Positions 20,023-28,001 of a DNA stretch of 64,000 nt are shown in pieces; positions within the stretch are counted from its first letter, which is position 1, and each line of letters opens with the position of its first letter. Origin of the DNA: Cognatiyoonia koreensis. GTDB lineage: Bacteria; Pseudomonadota; Alphaproteobacteria; Rhodobacterales; Rhodobacteraceae. The notes under the pieces were generated by a model. The model was not told the DNA's origin and searched no databases. It was given only the letters and a program-made list of their open reading frames with translations. Location of the stretch: positions 186,001 through 250,000 of the forward strand of contig NZ_FOIZ01000001.1 of assembly GCF_900109295.1 (NCBI RefSeq), given 5' to 3'. Both the position numbers and the translations under genes were made by a program.

Positions 20023-21209
20023 GCAGCCTCGCGCAGCGATTTCACCGCGTTCCCCCGATAGTATTCCTGTGCGGCAGCGACGCCGGACCCCAGCGTGATA
20101 TCAAGGCCCAGATCGACCATGCACATTTCGGCGGTGGCGATACCGGACAATGCCATGACGTCCGTCAGGCTGCCCAGATGGCCGATGCGGAACACCTTGC
20201 CTGCAACCTCCCCCAGACCGGTGCCAAAGGCGACACCGTATTTTTCAGCAGCCAGCGTTACGATATCGGAGGCGTTGAAGCCGCCCGGTGTAACGATTGC
20301 GCTGACGCTATCAGAGTAGACGGAAGCATCCACCGCGCATAGGTCCAATCCCCAAGCATCCACAGCCGCCCTGACACCCGATGCGATACGGTGGTGGCGC
20401 GCAAAGACATTGTCGAGTCCTTCTGCCAGCAGCTTGTCGCACGCCAGCTTGAGGCCGTTCATCAGTCCCACGGCAGGTGTGTAGGGATAAGCATTATTGT
20501 CATAGCCTTTGGCCATGTCGTGTACATCAAAGAACGTGCGCGGGAGGCGGGCCGTTTTCGTCGCCCCCATGGCTTTCGGGCTGAATCCGACGATGGCCAG
20601 ACCGGCAGGCAACATGAAACCTTTTTGTGATCCGGTAACAGCCACATCGACTTTCCATTCGTCGAACCGGAAATCCATCGACCCAATTGAACTGACGCCA
20701 TCAACCAGCAGCAGGGCAGGGTGATCGCAGGCGTCCATCACAGCGCGAATGGCGGCAATATCCGATTTCACACCTGTCGCGGTTTCATTGTGTGTCGCCA
20801 GAACCGCCCGGATTTCGTGATTTGTATCAGCGGCGAGAATGTCGCCATAACGATCAGCCGGAATGCCTTGGCCCCATGGTACTTCGACAATTTCGACCTC
20901 CAGCTTGTGGCGCTGACACATGTCGATCCACTTGTGGCTGAACATCCCGTTGCGCGCGATCAGAACCTTGTCACCGTGCGACAGCGTGTTGGTAATCGCG
21001 GTTTCCCAGCCGCCGGTCCCGGTGGACGGAAAGATGAAGATTTCGGCATAATCGCTTTTCAACACCTTTTGCACGCCGGCACGGGCAGGGTGCAGGATCT
21101 GCCCGAACAGGGGCGAACGGTGGTCAATCGTCGGCATGTCGCAGGCCTTGCGAATATCTTCTGGCATATTGGTCGGGCCGGGGATGAATACCGGGTTCTG
21201 AAAACTCAT
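20019..21209 (-). CDS. bhcA: Aspartate-glyoxylate aminotransferase BhcA
   Basis: A 396-residue fold-I PLP aminotransferase of the serine-glyoxylate/alanine-glyoxylate type. The PSTGTGGWE phosphate-binding block is near residue 61, the LLLVDGVSSIG Asp near 170, and the PLP lysine in TGSQKGF near 196. I chose the internal ATG at 21209 (MSFQNPVF) because AAGGAGA lies just upstream; the open frame runs 27 codons further without an SD. It transfers the amino group of aspartate to glyoxylate, giving glycine and oxaloacetate, the net product of the cycle. First gene of the operon, divergent from bhcR. Confidence 0.93.
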   Translation of the reverse strand: MSFQNPVFIPGPTNMPEDIRKACDMPTIDHRSPLFGQILHPARAGVQKVLKSDYAEIFIFPSTGTGGWETAITNTLSHGDKVLIARNGMFSHKWIDMCQRHKLEVEIVEVPWGQGIPADRYGDILAADTNHEIRAVLATHNETATGVKSDIAAIRAVMDACDHPALLLVDGVSSIGSMDFRFDEWKVDVAVTGSQKGFMLPAGLAIVGFSPKAMGATKTARLPRTFFDVHDMAKGYDNNAYPYTPAVGLMNGLKLACDKLLAEGLDNVFARHHRIASGVRAAVDAWGLDLCAVDASVYSDSVSAIVTPGGFNASDIVTLAAEKYGVAFGTGLGEVAGKVFRIGHLGSLTDVMALSGIATAEMCMVDLGLDITLGSGVAAAQEYYRGNAVKSLREAA

Positions 21210-21273
21210 GGCCGTCTCCTTGGTTGCGATTGACGCTAGGTCTATGACCGATTGGCGGTGCAGCACAATTTTT

Positions 21274-21360
21274 TTGAAATTGTTTTTCAAAATGGCATCC
21301 CGCCAGAAAATGCAAACTTGTCAGAGGCTTGCATTTTTCATATTGTGAAATAGATTTTCA
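21274..21360. promoter_or_regulatory. bhcA-bhcR intergenic operator region
   Basis: The 173-bp divergent region contains TTGAAA-N5-TTTCAA at 21274-21290, and three half-sites TTTCA-N5-TGAAA-N5-TTTCA at 21336-21360, so each half-site is 10 bp (one helical turn) from the next. A separate ATGCAA-N13-TTGCAT inverted repeat spans 21310-21334. These are good candidates for BhcR (IclR family) binding, since IclR proteins bind short inverted repeats as dimers of dimers. The assignment is inferred from position and symmetry. Confidence 0.6.
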
Positions 21361-21382
21361 AATTATTGCGGCAGTGCAGAAA

Positions 21383-22210
21383 ATGAGCGATTCTCCCGAC
21401 CAGAACACACGTGCGCGGGGGCGTCCGCGCGGCTGGACAGACAATACCGAACAGAACACGATCAAGTCTCTGGATCGCGCGATGGTGGTCCTTGAACGCC
21501 TGTCGGAACTGGAAAGTGCGACCCTGTCGCAACTGGCCAGCGATTTGGGTCAGGCACCGGCGAGCATCTACCGCGTGCTTGTTACGCTTCAAGGGCGCGG
21601 GATCGTCGGGTATGAGACGGACGGCCAGATCTGGCACGTTGGACCTACCGCCTATCTGATCGGGTCACGGTTCCTGCGCCGCACATCGCTTGTGGAACGC
21701 GCACGTCCCGTGCTGCGCCGCTTGATGGAACAGACAGGTGAAACCGCCAACCTCGGGATCAGGCGAGAAGGTTATGTGCTTTTTGTCAGTCAGGTCGAAA
21801 CCCATGCGACGATACGGGCCTTTTTTCCGCCGGGTACGATGTCTCCGATGCACGCGTCAGGGATCGGCAAGGCGCTTTTGGCATATATGCCGCAGGATCA
21901 GCGCGACCGCTTGCTGGACGGCACCGAACTGACCCAGTTCACGCAATTTACATGTGCCAATCGCAGTGATCTTGAATCCGATCTGACGCACATCCGCGCC
22001 CGTGGCTATTCCATCGATGCCGAGGAAAAGAACCTTGGCATGCGGTGTATCGCCGTGCCGATCTTCGATGTTTTTGGCGAAGCGGTTGCTGGCATTTCTG
22101 TCTCTGGCCCGACCAGCCGCGTGCGGGTGGAACTGACCGAAGATCTGGCGACGCATGTTAAATCGGCCGGGGCTGAGCTGACCCATGCTTTGGGGGGCAC
22201 ACTGCCCTAA
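21383..22210 (+). CDS. bhcR: IclR-family regulator BhcR
   Basis: 275 residues from ATG 21383 (MSDSPDQN); the frame extends upstream only through a TTG inside the operator region. The N-terminal winged helix-turn-helix is clear: IKSLDRAMVVLERLSEL, then TLSQLASDLGQAPASIYRVL. The C-terminal IclR effector domain follows, with SPMHASGIGKALLAY, GYSIDAEEKNLGMRCIAVPI and VAGISVSGPTSR. In Paracoccus the orthologue controls the bhc operon in response to glyoxylate; the same divergent layout here supports that role. The SD is weak, consistent with low regulator expression. Confidence 0.92.
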   Translation: MSDSPDQNTRARGRPRGWTDNTEQNTIKSLDRAMVVLERLSELESATLSQLASDLGQAPASIYRVLVTLQGRGIVGYETDGQIWHVGPTAYLIGSRFLRRTSLVERARPVLRRLMEQTGETANLGIRREGYVLFVSQVETHATIRAFFPPGTMSPMHASGIGKALLAYMPQDQRDRLLDGTELTQFTQFTCANRSDLESDLTHIRARGYSIDAEEKNLGMRCIAVPIFDVFGEAVAGISVSGPTSRVRVELTEDLATHVKSAGAELTHALGGTLP

Positions 22211-22299
22211 ATCGCGATACACTGCCTGATTGCATGTTGGACCTTGCTGCGCTGATCCGTCATAGACCGGTGCGACACATTTCGAACAGGGCGATGGTG

Positions 22300-23070
22300 A
22301 TGACTTCTCAGAAAACCGCAATCGTAACTGGTGGGCTTTCCGGCATGGGACTTGCCACCGTGAAACGTCTGCATCGCGACGGGATGACCGTTGTCGTTGG
22401 TGCCCGGCGCGGCGGCGACCCGGATGCCATTAAGACGCTGCATGCGGATGTTGGTGCTGCCATTGAAATCGCAGTGCTTGATGTGCGCGACAGCGACAGC
22501 GTGGCGGGCTTCGTCGACCGGGTCATCGCCGATCACGGATCGGTGGATATTCTGGTGAACACCGCTGGCGTCTATGAAGAGGCCGCGGTTATCGACCACC
22601 CTGACAAGATCTGGGATGATCACATTGATACGAACCTGACCGGCACCTTCAAGATGATCCGCGCCGTGATGCCCGGAATGGTCGCGCGAAAATGGGGGCG
22701 GATCGTCAATCTGGCGTCCGTCGCTGCACATAACGGGATGCCGAACAACGCGGCCTATTGCGCGTCCAAGGCGGGGTTGCTGGGGCTTGGTCGATGCGTC
22801 AGCCTTGAAGGTGCGCCGCATGGTGTCACATGTGTCAGTATCAGCCCGACATGGGTCGAAACCGAAATGCTCAAGCGGTTCGTTGATATGGAAACCGCAG
22901 AGAGCGGCGAGCCCCGCGCGGTTATTCAGGCGAAATACGAAGCTTCGAATCCGCAAGGCGCGCTTGTCCAACCAGACGAAATCGCCGACCTGATCGCCTT
23001 TCTAACCAGCGATGCAGGGCGTGCGATCACGATGGAAGACATTCAGGTTAACGCGGGATCGCTTTGGTAG
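22300..23070 (+). CDS. SDR family NAD(P)-dependent oxidoreductase
   Basis: About 256 residues from ATG 22300, preferred over ATG 22294 because AGGG at 22288-22291 has better spacing. Classical SDR signatures are the cofactor-binding TGGLSGMG, DILVNTAGVYEE (an NTAG variant of NNAG), LASVAAHNG with the catalytic Ser, and YCASK with catalytic Tyr and Lys. The substrate cannot be read from sequence; the closest general types are 3-oxoacyl-ACP reductase or 3-hydroxybutyrate dehydrogenase-like. It follows bhcR by 90 bp and is tail-to-tail with the adenylation-reductase gene, only 3 bp between stops. It might reduce an aldehyde or ketone made by that enzyme, but this is speculation. Confidence 0.85.
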   Translation: MTSQKTAIVTGGLSGMGLATVKRLHRDGMTVVVGARRGGDPDAIKTLHADVGAAIEIAVLDVRDSDSVAGFVDRVIADHGSVDILVNTAGVYEEAAVIDHPDKIWDDHIDTNLTGTFKMIRAVMPGMVARKWGRIVNLASVAAHNGMPNNAAYCASKAGLLGLGRCVSLEGAPHGVTCVSISPTWVETEMLKRFVDMETAESGEPRAVIQAKYEASNPQGALVQPDEIADLIAFLTSDAGRAITMEDIQVNAGSLW

Positions 23071-23073
23071 CTG

Positions 23074-25890
23074 CTATTCAGCAGCCGCCGCCTGACGCAA
23101 CAGACGGGCGCGGCACACTGCTTGCGGATTGGTGATCGATTCCAGCGATTGCCCGGCAATCTTTTGCCACATCGCGGACGCAGCATCATGCACCATCGTG
23201 ACGTCCGCCTTTAATACGCGGGTGTCTGCGCGGATCAGCGTTCGCTCTGCCTCTGACAGCGGCGCGGTGTCGATCCAGTGCCGTACGGGCAGGGCTGGCA
23301 GAATGCCGCAATCCAAGTCGACCAGCGTGTCCGGCGTCATGTTGTAGATCCGCGCCCGGTCAGACACAGCGACTTCCACCAGAAATCGGGCAGCGGCGGC
23401 GACGTTGATCATGCGAAACGTCAGACCTTCGGGCACGGCCCCGAGGTTCGCGCAGGCAGTCATGATTGTTTCATAAATATCCTTGGTGTTGGGGCGGGTC
23501 AGATCATAAAGCGACGGCAGCCGCACAATGGCAGCAGGCACGCCTGATGCGATGATCTGTTTCTCGGCCGCGATCTTTGCTGCGCCGTACCCTGAACAGC
23601 CGGAAAATACTTCCGTTTCCGTTTCGGGGAAGGGACCACCCTGTTCGGGAAACACAGCAGTCGAGGATGAAAACCGCAGATCGGCATGGGCATCGCGACA
23701 GAAGGTCAGTATATTGGCGATGCCGGCCTGCGACCAGTTCTCCATATGTGCCCGGTCCACGGCAAGGTTCACCATCGCCGCACAATGGACAACTGATGTG
23801 ACGTGTGCGCCTAGCGCGGTGTAGTCATCGAGCAAAAGGCCGAATTGCGCGTCTTCAATGGCTGCTGGCACCAGCACGATCCGATCAGTCGGCACGCCGT
23901 TTTCGCGTGCAATCGCCTGCAGGCGTTCGAGCGGGTCGCGTCGTTTCGGGCGCACGACGCAATAGATCACGTGATCCTGTGGCAGAGATGTGATCGCAGC
24001 AGCCATGACACGGCTGCCAAGGAAACCGGTGGCACCCGTCAGTAGAATGCCGGGGCGATCGAACCCGCCGACCGCTTTCGGGCGGGCCTTTGCTTCTGAC
24101 AACAACGCATGCAGTCGCCCCAGCGGAACAGTCAGGGCAAGATCAAAATCGACATGGGTTTGATACGCGGCTTCGAGTGCAAGCAGGAAGTTCACGGCCA
24201 TCAGAGAGTCGCCGCCTTGGTCGTGGAAAGACCGCGCAGCACTTAGATCAGCCAGATCGCAATCAATCACTGCTGCCGCGTGGATCAACGTTGGCAGCGC
24301 ATCTGAACCAGCGTCGGACACAGCCGCGCGTTCCCTGATTGGGGGCAACGCCCTGTAGTCGCATTTGCCGGACACCGCATTGATCGGGATTTCGTTCAGT
24401 CCGACCAGATAAGACGGGATGCAATAGCCCGGCAAGACGGCGGAAAGGGCTTGTGACAGGGCGGCCGGTATCTTGCGCTCTCCCGGCTCAAGCCCCCATG
24501 CGGCGCGGTTGGTTTCAACCTGCGCGTCGCTTGCCTTGTAATACAACACAAGCGTCTGCCGTTCGCCGGCCTTGCCCTGAACCCAAGGAATTGCCTGTAA
24601 GAACTGCATGTGGTCCTGCATAGTCGCGGTCATTTCGCGGGTCTGGATGGAATGGCCGCGCAGCTTGAGCATATGGGCGATGCGTCCGGTGATATGAATC
24701 GCCCCGTCAGCGGCGATATAGGCCTGATCGCCGGTGTCATACAGCCGTGCTTTGCGGCCCTCGATCGTCAGTGTGCGAAACCGCAATGCAGTGTCTTCGG
24801 GGCGGTTGACGTAACCGGGGCCGAGCATCTGCGGCCCTTCGAAATACAACAGGCCCGGCGTGCCCTGTGGGCAGGGCTGGTCGAAATCATCAAGTACGAC
24901 GGCTTTCAAAAACGGCATCGGCACGCCAACCGACACGGCCGTGCCCGTCTTTTGGGTTTGTGAAATCTCTGTCATCGACACGTCATGCGTTTCGCAAATA
25001 CTGTAGAGGTTCCAGAGCGTTGCATGCGGTAACTTCTCTTGCACGGCCGCGATCAGATCATCGCTGACGACTTCACCGTTCAGGATGATCCGCGAAAGTG
25101 GAACGTCAGCCAGGTCCGCCGCGCCTAGGCTTTGTAGCGATTTTTCAAGCGCGGACGGTGTGAACAGCATTTCGTCAATGCGAGCGTCGCGCAGGAAACC
25201 TGCAAGGTCTTTCGGCGTCATCAGCGTCTTGAAGCTTGGAAAACAGACCGTCGCGCCATCGCGCAAAGGGCGGAAGTGTTCCCAAATGGAAAAGATATAT
25301 GCACCGACGACGTAACCCGGCGCATAGGGTGTGTAGGTATCGCGCCATTCGTAGGACAAATGCGCGGACTGGTGCGTGACAGGAATACATTTTGGCTTCC
25401 CCGTCGTGCCAGAGGTCGCCACGATATAGATCGCATCATCCGCAGCAACGTTGCCTGCTTCTACCGTGGGGACCGCCCTACTATCGTTCGTGCAAAGTGG
25501 CACGACGTCGATCAGCGTCGGCCCGTTGTCAAGCTGCCCTGCCTTCGGCGTCTGGCAGGTCAGCACCGTGTCGATCTCAAGCGCGTTTAGTATGTTTTCC
25601 AGAACGGATACGGGCATCGCCGGATCCAGATGCACGAAGGGGCGGCCAAGCACGACACACGCTGTGGTCGCGGCTCCGAAAACAACCGATGGTGTGCCAT
25701 ATACGGCGACCGGTTTTGTGACAGGCAGCAGCGCTGAAATCCGGTCGATGCAGACGGCAAGTGCGGCATAGGTCATGCTGGTCGCATCGTCGCGGAACGC
25801 AACCAGCGGGCCGTGGGCATTGATAGCGGCCGCAAGTCTGATCGGAACAGTAGAAGTGACGGAAAACACAGGATCAGGCTTTGATGTCAT
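23074..25890 (-). CDS. Free-standing A-T-R enzyme (adenylation, thiolation, thioester reductase)
   Basis: 938 residues, three domains. Adenylation domain ~20-510: A3 loop VATSGTTGKPK near 158-167, NLYSICETHDVSMTE near 294-307, YDTGDQAY near 384-391. Carrier domain ~535-600: FHDQGGDSL with the phosphopantetheine Ser near 562. Reductase domain ~613-900: LLTGATGFLG near 617-625 and the SDR-like YGAAK near 768-772. This is the architecture of carboxylic acid and aminoadipate reductases and of NRPS-like A-T-R enzymes: activate an acid with ATP, tether it, release it as an aldehyde with NAD(P)H. There is no condensation domain and no phosphopantetheinyl transferase nearby. Substrate unknown. TTGACA at 26002-26007 (minus) is a possible -35 box, but no convincing -10 follows. 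Confidence 0.88.
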   Translation of the reverse strand: MTSKPDPVFSVTSTVPIRLAAAINAHGPLVAFRDDATSMTYAALAVCIDRISALLPVTKPVAVYGTPSVVFGAATTACVVLGRPFVHLDPAMPVSVLENILNALEIDTVLTCQTPKAGQLDNGPTLIDVVPLCTNDSRAVPTVEAGNVAADDAIYIVATSGTTGKPKCIPVTHQSAHLSYEWRDTYTPYAPGYVVGAYIFSIWEHFRPLRDGATVCFPSFKTLMTPKDLAGFLRDARIDEMLFTPSALEKSLQSLGAADLADVPLSRIILNGEVVSDDLIAAVQEKLPHATLWNLYSICETHDVSMTEISQTQKTGTAVSVGVPMPFLKAVVLDDFDQPCPQGTPGLLYFEGPQMLGPGYVNRPEDTALRFRTLTIEGRKARLYDTGDQAYIAADGAIHITGRIAHMLKLRGHSIQTREMTATMQDHMQFLQAIPWVQGKAGERQTLVLYYKASDAQVETNRAAWGLEPGERKIPAALSQALSAVLPGYCIPSYLVGLNEIPINAVSGKCDYRALPPIRERAAVSDAGSDALPTLIHAAAVIDCDLADLSAARSFHDQGGDSLMAVNFLLALEAAYQTHVDFDLALTVPLGRLHALLSEAKARPKAVGGFDRPGILLTGATGFLGSRVMAAAITSLPQDHVIYCVVRPKRRDPLERLQAIARENGVPTDRIVLVPAAIEDAQFGLLLDDYTALGAHVTSVVHCAAMVNLAVDRAHMENWSQAGIANILTFCRDAHADLRFSSSTAVFPEQGGPFPETETEVFSGCSGYGAAKIAAEKQIIASGVPAAIVRLPSLYDLTRPNTKDIYETIMTACANLGAVPEGLTFRMINVAAAARFLVEVAVSDRARIYNMTPDTLVDLDCGILPALPVRHWIDTAPLSEAERTLIRADTRVLKADVTMVHDAASAMWQKIAGQSLESITNPQAVCRARLLRQAAAAE

Positions 25891-26066
25891 GTATCCGACG
25901 CTTTCTGCTTGTTGTGCGACAGTCCTGCGCCTGCATCGTCTGGGATGTGCGTTCCGTCAAGCCGAAAATGAGACTTGTGCGCATCTGCGCATTTCTTGTC
26001 CTGTCAAAATCGAGGGGATGAGTTATCAAGCAGCGCGCAGAGAGGCCCGACAAATCGGCCGTCCAA

Positions 26067-26627
26067 TTAACTTGCAGTCCCGCAATCCGCCAATGGCACC
26101 CTTTTCGCGATCGGTTGACCCGTATCATTGAACATCGGGTGCGTTCGCCAGCCACCGGACAGTCGCGACTTCAGCGCACGCACTGCAAATTCGCGCAAAA
26201 GCCTGCCCTGACCGCTTTTCGTGTCTGGCACTCGCCCGTTGGCCATCTTGCGGAACACGCGAATCTCGACCGGTCCAAGGCTGTCTTTGGCATCCAGAAA
26301 TGCCGCCTGCAGCGTAAGAAATGGGATGGCGCGGGTCTGCAACGTGTTGCCCAGTGGCGTGTTGCAACAGGTGGTGAACCAGCGGGCTGGCCCTTTGTCT
26401 GTCATTTTTGTCCAAGCGACCTTGTCTTGACCTTTGACAAAGCGCGCGTTTTCAGATGCCACCTGAAAAAGATCGCTCCCGCCCCATTCATCGAGAATTT
26501 TCGCGGCACCCAAGCGTGTGACAAATCCACGACAACTGTCGCAATAGCAGACAACACGTGTGCCTTTATCCACCTCGACCGAAAGCCGCACTACACCGCA
26601 GCGACATGTCCAATGGCAGTTTGTCAT
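26067..26627 (-). CDS. DUF6151 / GFA-like zinc-binding protein
   Basis: 186 residues. The first half resembles the GFA/CENP-V fold of glutathione-dependent formaldehyde-activating-like proteins: CRCGVVRL near residues 9-16, VCYCDSCRGF near 26-35 and WFTTCCNTPL near 84-93 supply the Cys residues of a structural zinc site. The whole matches my recollection of the DUF6151 family. Function is unknown; members are not shown to act on formaldehyde. Transcribed alone, 118 bp beyond the next gene on the same strand. Confidence 0.75.
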   Translation of the reverse strand: MTNCHWTCRCGVVRLSVEVDKGTRVVCYCDSCRGFVTRLGAAKILDEWGGSDLFQVASENARFVKGQDKVAWTKMTDKGPARWFTTCCNTPLGNTLQTRAIPFLTLQAAFLDAKDSLGPVEIRVFRKMANGRVPDTKSGQGRLLREFAVRALKSRLSGGWRTHPMFNDTGQPIAKRVPLADCGTAS

Positions 26628-26763
26628 GGAAATGATGACGGCAAATTGGGGGAGGTAATGAATTCTGCGAAAGCCATGCGTTCTGGGGTCCCTTGTGGCG
26701 TCGTCTTCAATGCCAACGTATCAGATTTTGCAGTCATTTGCCCGCCCGGTCTGACCGTGGCGT

Positions 26764-27345
26764 TCAGCGCAACACACGCCATGCCCGTCTCTGCCAGAAG
26801 GCCCACGCACCCGCTGCCAAAACCAGTAGGCACAGCACGGCTTTGGACACCTCGCCCATCGTTCCTTCGATGCGCCACGCGTGCACCACGGTTGTGACCA
26901 GTACGATACCGACTGCAAGGCTATGCCCAAGACGCCAGAGGCGCAGTCCAATCTTTTTGCGCAATACTGCCAACAGGGCAGCGGCAAAGACAGCCCACAT
27001 CGCAACGGCACCCCAGATCGAAAACGGGGTCGGGGAACGGAACAGTAACACATCCACGACATCTGGCGGACTGGTGATCCACAGACCGACGACATGGACA
27101 ACGACAGCAAACACCAGCCCCGCGCCGGTCAAGGCGTGGATACGCCGTGCCGGACCACGCGTCAGCGAACCGGCAATCAACAACGGTTGCACCAGCAAAA
27201 GCGAAAGCCCGACAATCCCCGCAAATCCGGCAAGGACATAGACTGGGTCACGCCATTCCAGAAGCGGGCTGCGTGCGGCGACGATCAATGGGGGCGCAAT
27301 GGCAATCACCACTGCTGCCCACACAACGCCACCGCGAAATTGCAT
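26764..27345 (-). CDS. Six-TM ferric reductase-like (cytochrome b type) membrane protein
   Basis: 193 residues with six hydrophobic segments (about 5-25, 37-61, 72-95, 106-126, 137-157, 166-185). Histidines lie in membrane-proximal positions expected of heme ligands: RRIHALTG, VVVHVVGLW, WRLGHSLAV and TVVHAWRI. This is the ferric-reductase-like transmembrane fold also used by MsrQ. Its ATG overlaps the stop of the upstream exported protein gene (TGATG at 27347-27343), so the two are translationally coupled. It probably passes electrons across the inner membrane to that partner; the acceptor is unknown. Confidence 0.75.
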   Translation of the reverse strand: MQFRGGVVWAAVVIAIAPPLIVAARSPLLEWRDPVYVLAGFAGIVGLSLLLVQPLLIAGSLTRGPARRIHALTGAGLVFAVVVHVVGLWITSPPDVVDVLLFRSPTPFSIWGAVAMWAVFAAALLAVLRKKIGLRLWRLGHSLAVGIVLVTTVVHAWRIEGTMGEVSKAVLCLLVLAAGAWAFWQRRAWRVLR

Positions 27346-27845
27346 CAGACGGGGTTCAACACAAAGGCAACGTCAAGGGTCGTGTCAGATGCGCTGGCCA
27401 TAACGGGACGCAGAAACACGGTTTCAAAGGGGCCGTCATCATAATCGGCATCATAGGCGAGGTGGCCGTGGGGTTGACCGAAAGCCGGCACGATCTGCGG
27501 CATCTCGATGCGGAAAACACCGTCGGCATCCGTCAGGGTCGCGCCATGTGACCGTTCATCCCGCTCGTGCCCTTCGGTCGTATGCGCCCAGACCTGAATA
27601 CGCCGCCCCGGCAGGGGGGCACCATCGCCCGCGCGTCGCACCGTGCCGGTCATCCAGAAACCACCGCCACCGATCTTGTCCACGACGGGCGCACCGGGGC
27701 GATAATTGTTGGATCCGCCGCGCATCGTGGGCGTCGGAGCAAGGGATTGCGCGCGTGCAGGTGTGATCAGACCAAGACCGCCGACAAGTAATGCGGCCCC
27801 GCCTGTGGAAACCAATGTCCGGCGCGTCGGGTTCGAAATCGCCAT
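27345..27845 (-). CDS. Exported intradiol-dioxygenase-like protein
   Basis: 166 residues from ATG 27845, chosen for the upstream GAGGAACAGGAC; eight more codons are open upstream. The N-terminus NPTRRTLVSTGGAALLVGG is a Tat-type signal (RRT-L) ending near ARAQ. The rest matches the beta-sandwich of protocatechuate/catechol dioxygenases: GTVRRAGDGAPLPGRRIQVW, TDADGVFRIEMPQ and QPHGHLAYDADYDDG. The HGH fits the two-His iron site, but the two Tyr ligands of true intradiol enzymes seem to be replaced (EGH and PAF). So it may bind metal differently or be non-catalytic. Coupled to the downstream cytochrome b-like gene. Confidence 0.7.
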   Translation of the reverse strand: MAISNPTRRTLVSTGGAALLVGGLGLITPARAQSLAPTPTMRGGSNNYRPGAPVVDKIGGGGFWMTGTVRRAGDGAPLPGRRIQVWAHTTEGHERDERSHGATLTDADGVFRIEMPQIVPAFGQPHGHLAYDADYDDGPFETVFLRPVMASASDTTLDVAFVLNPV

Positions 27846-28001
27846 GTCCTGTTCCTCTGTCCGTTGCATTCAAGAACGCCAACGGGTTCATCCGAGAGCG
27901 TTCCTTACACCGGTCAATGTAGCAAAGCGCAGCGGCGTTGCCACTATCAGGCAATCAAATCACCGTGCGTGCAAGCCACTCTGTCGCGCCTGCATCCCGC
28001 A

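Noticed and set aside
25978..25991. TGCGCA-TC-TGCGCA as an operator of the A-T-R gene
   Set aside because: Two adjacent self-complementary hexamers can arise by chance in GC-rich DNA; the nearby TTGACA lacks a convincing -10, so I do not claim a promoter.
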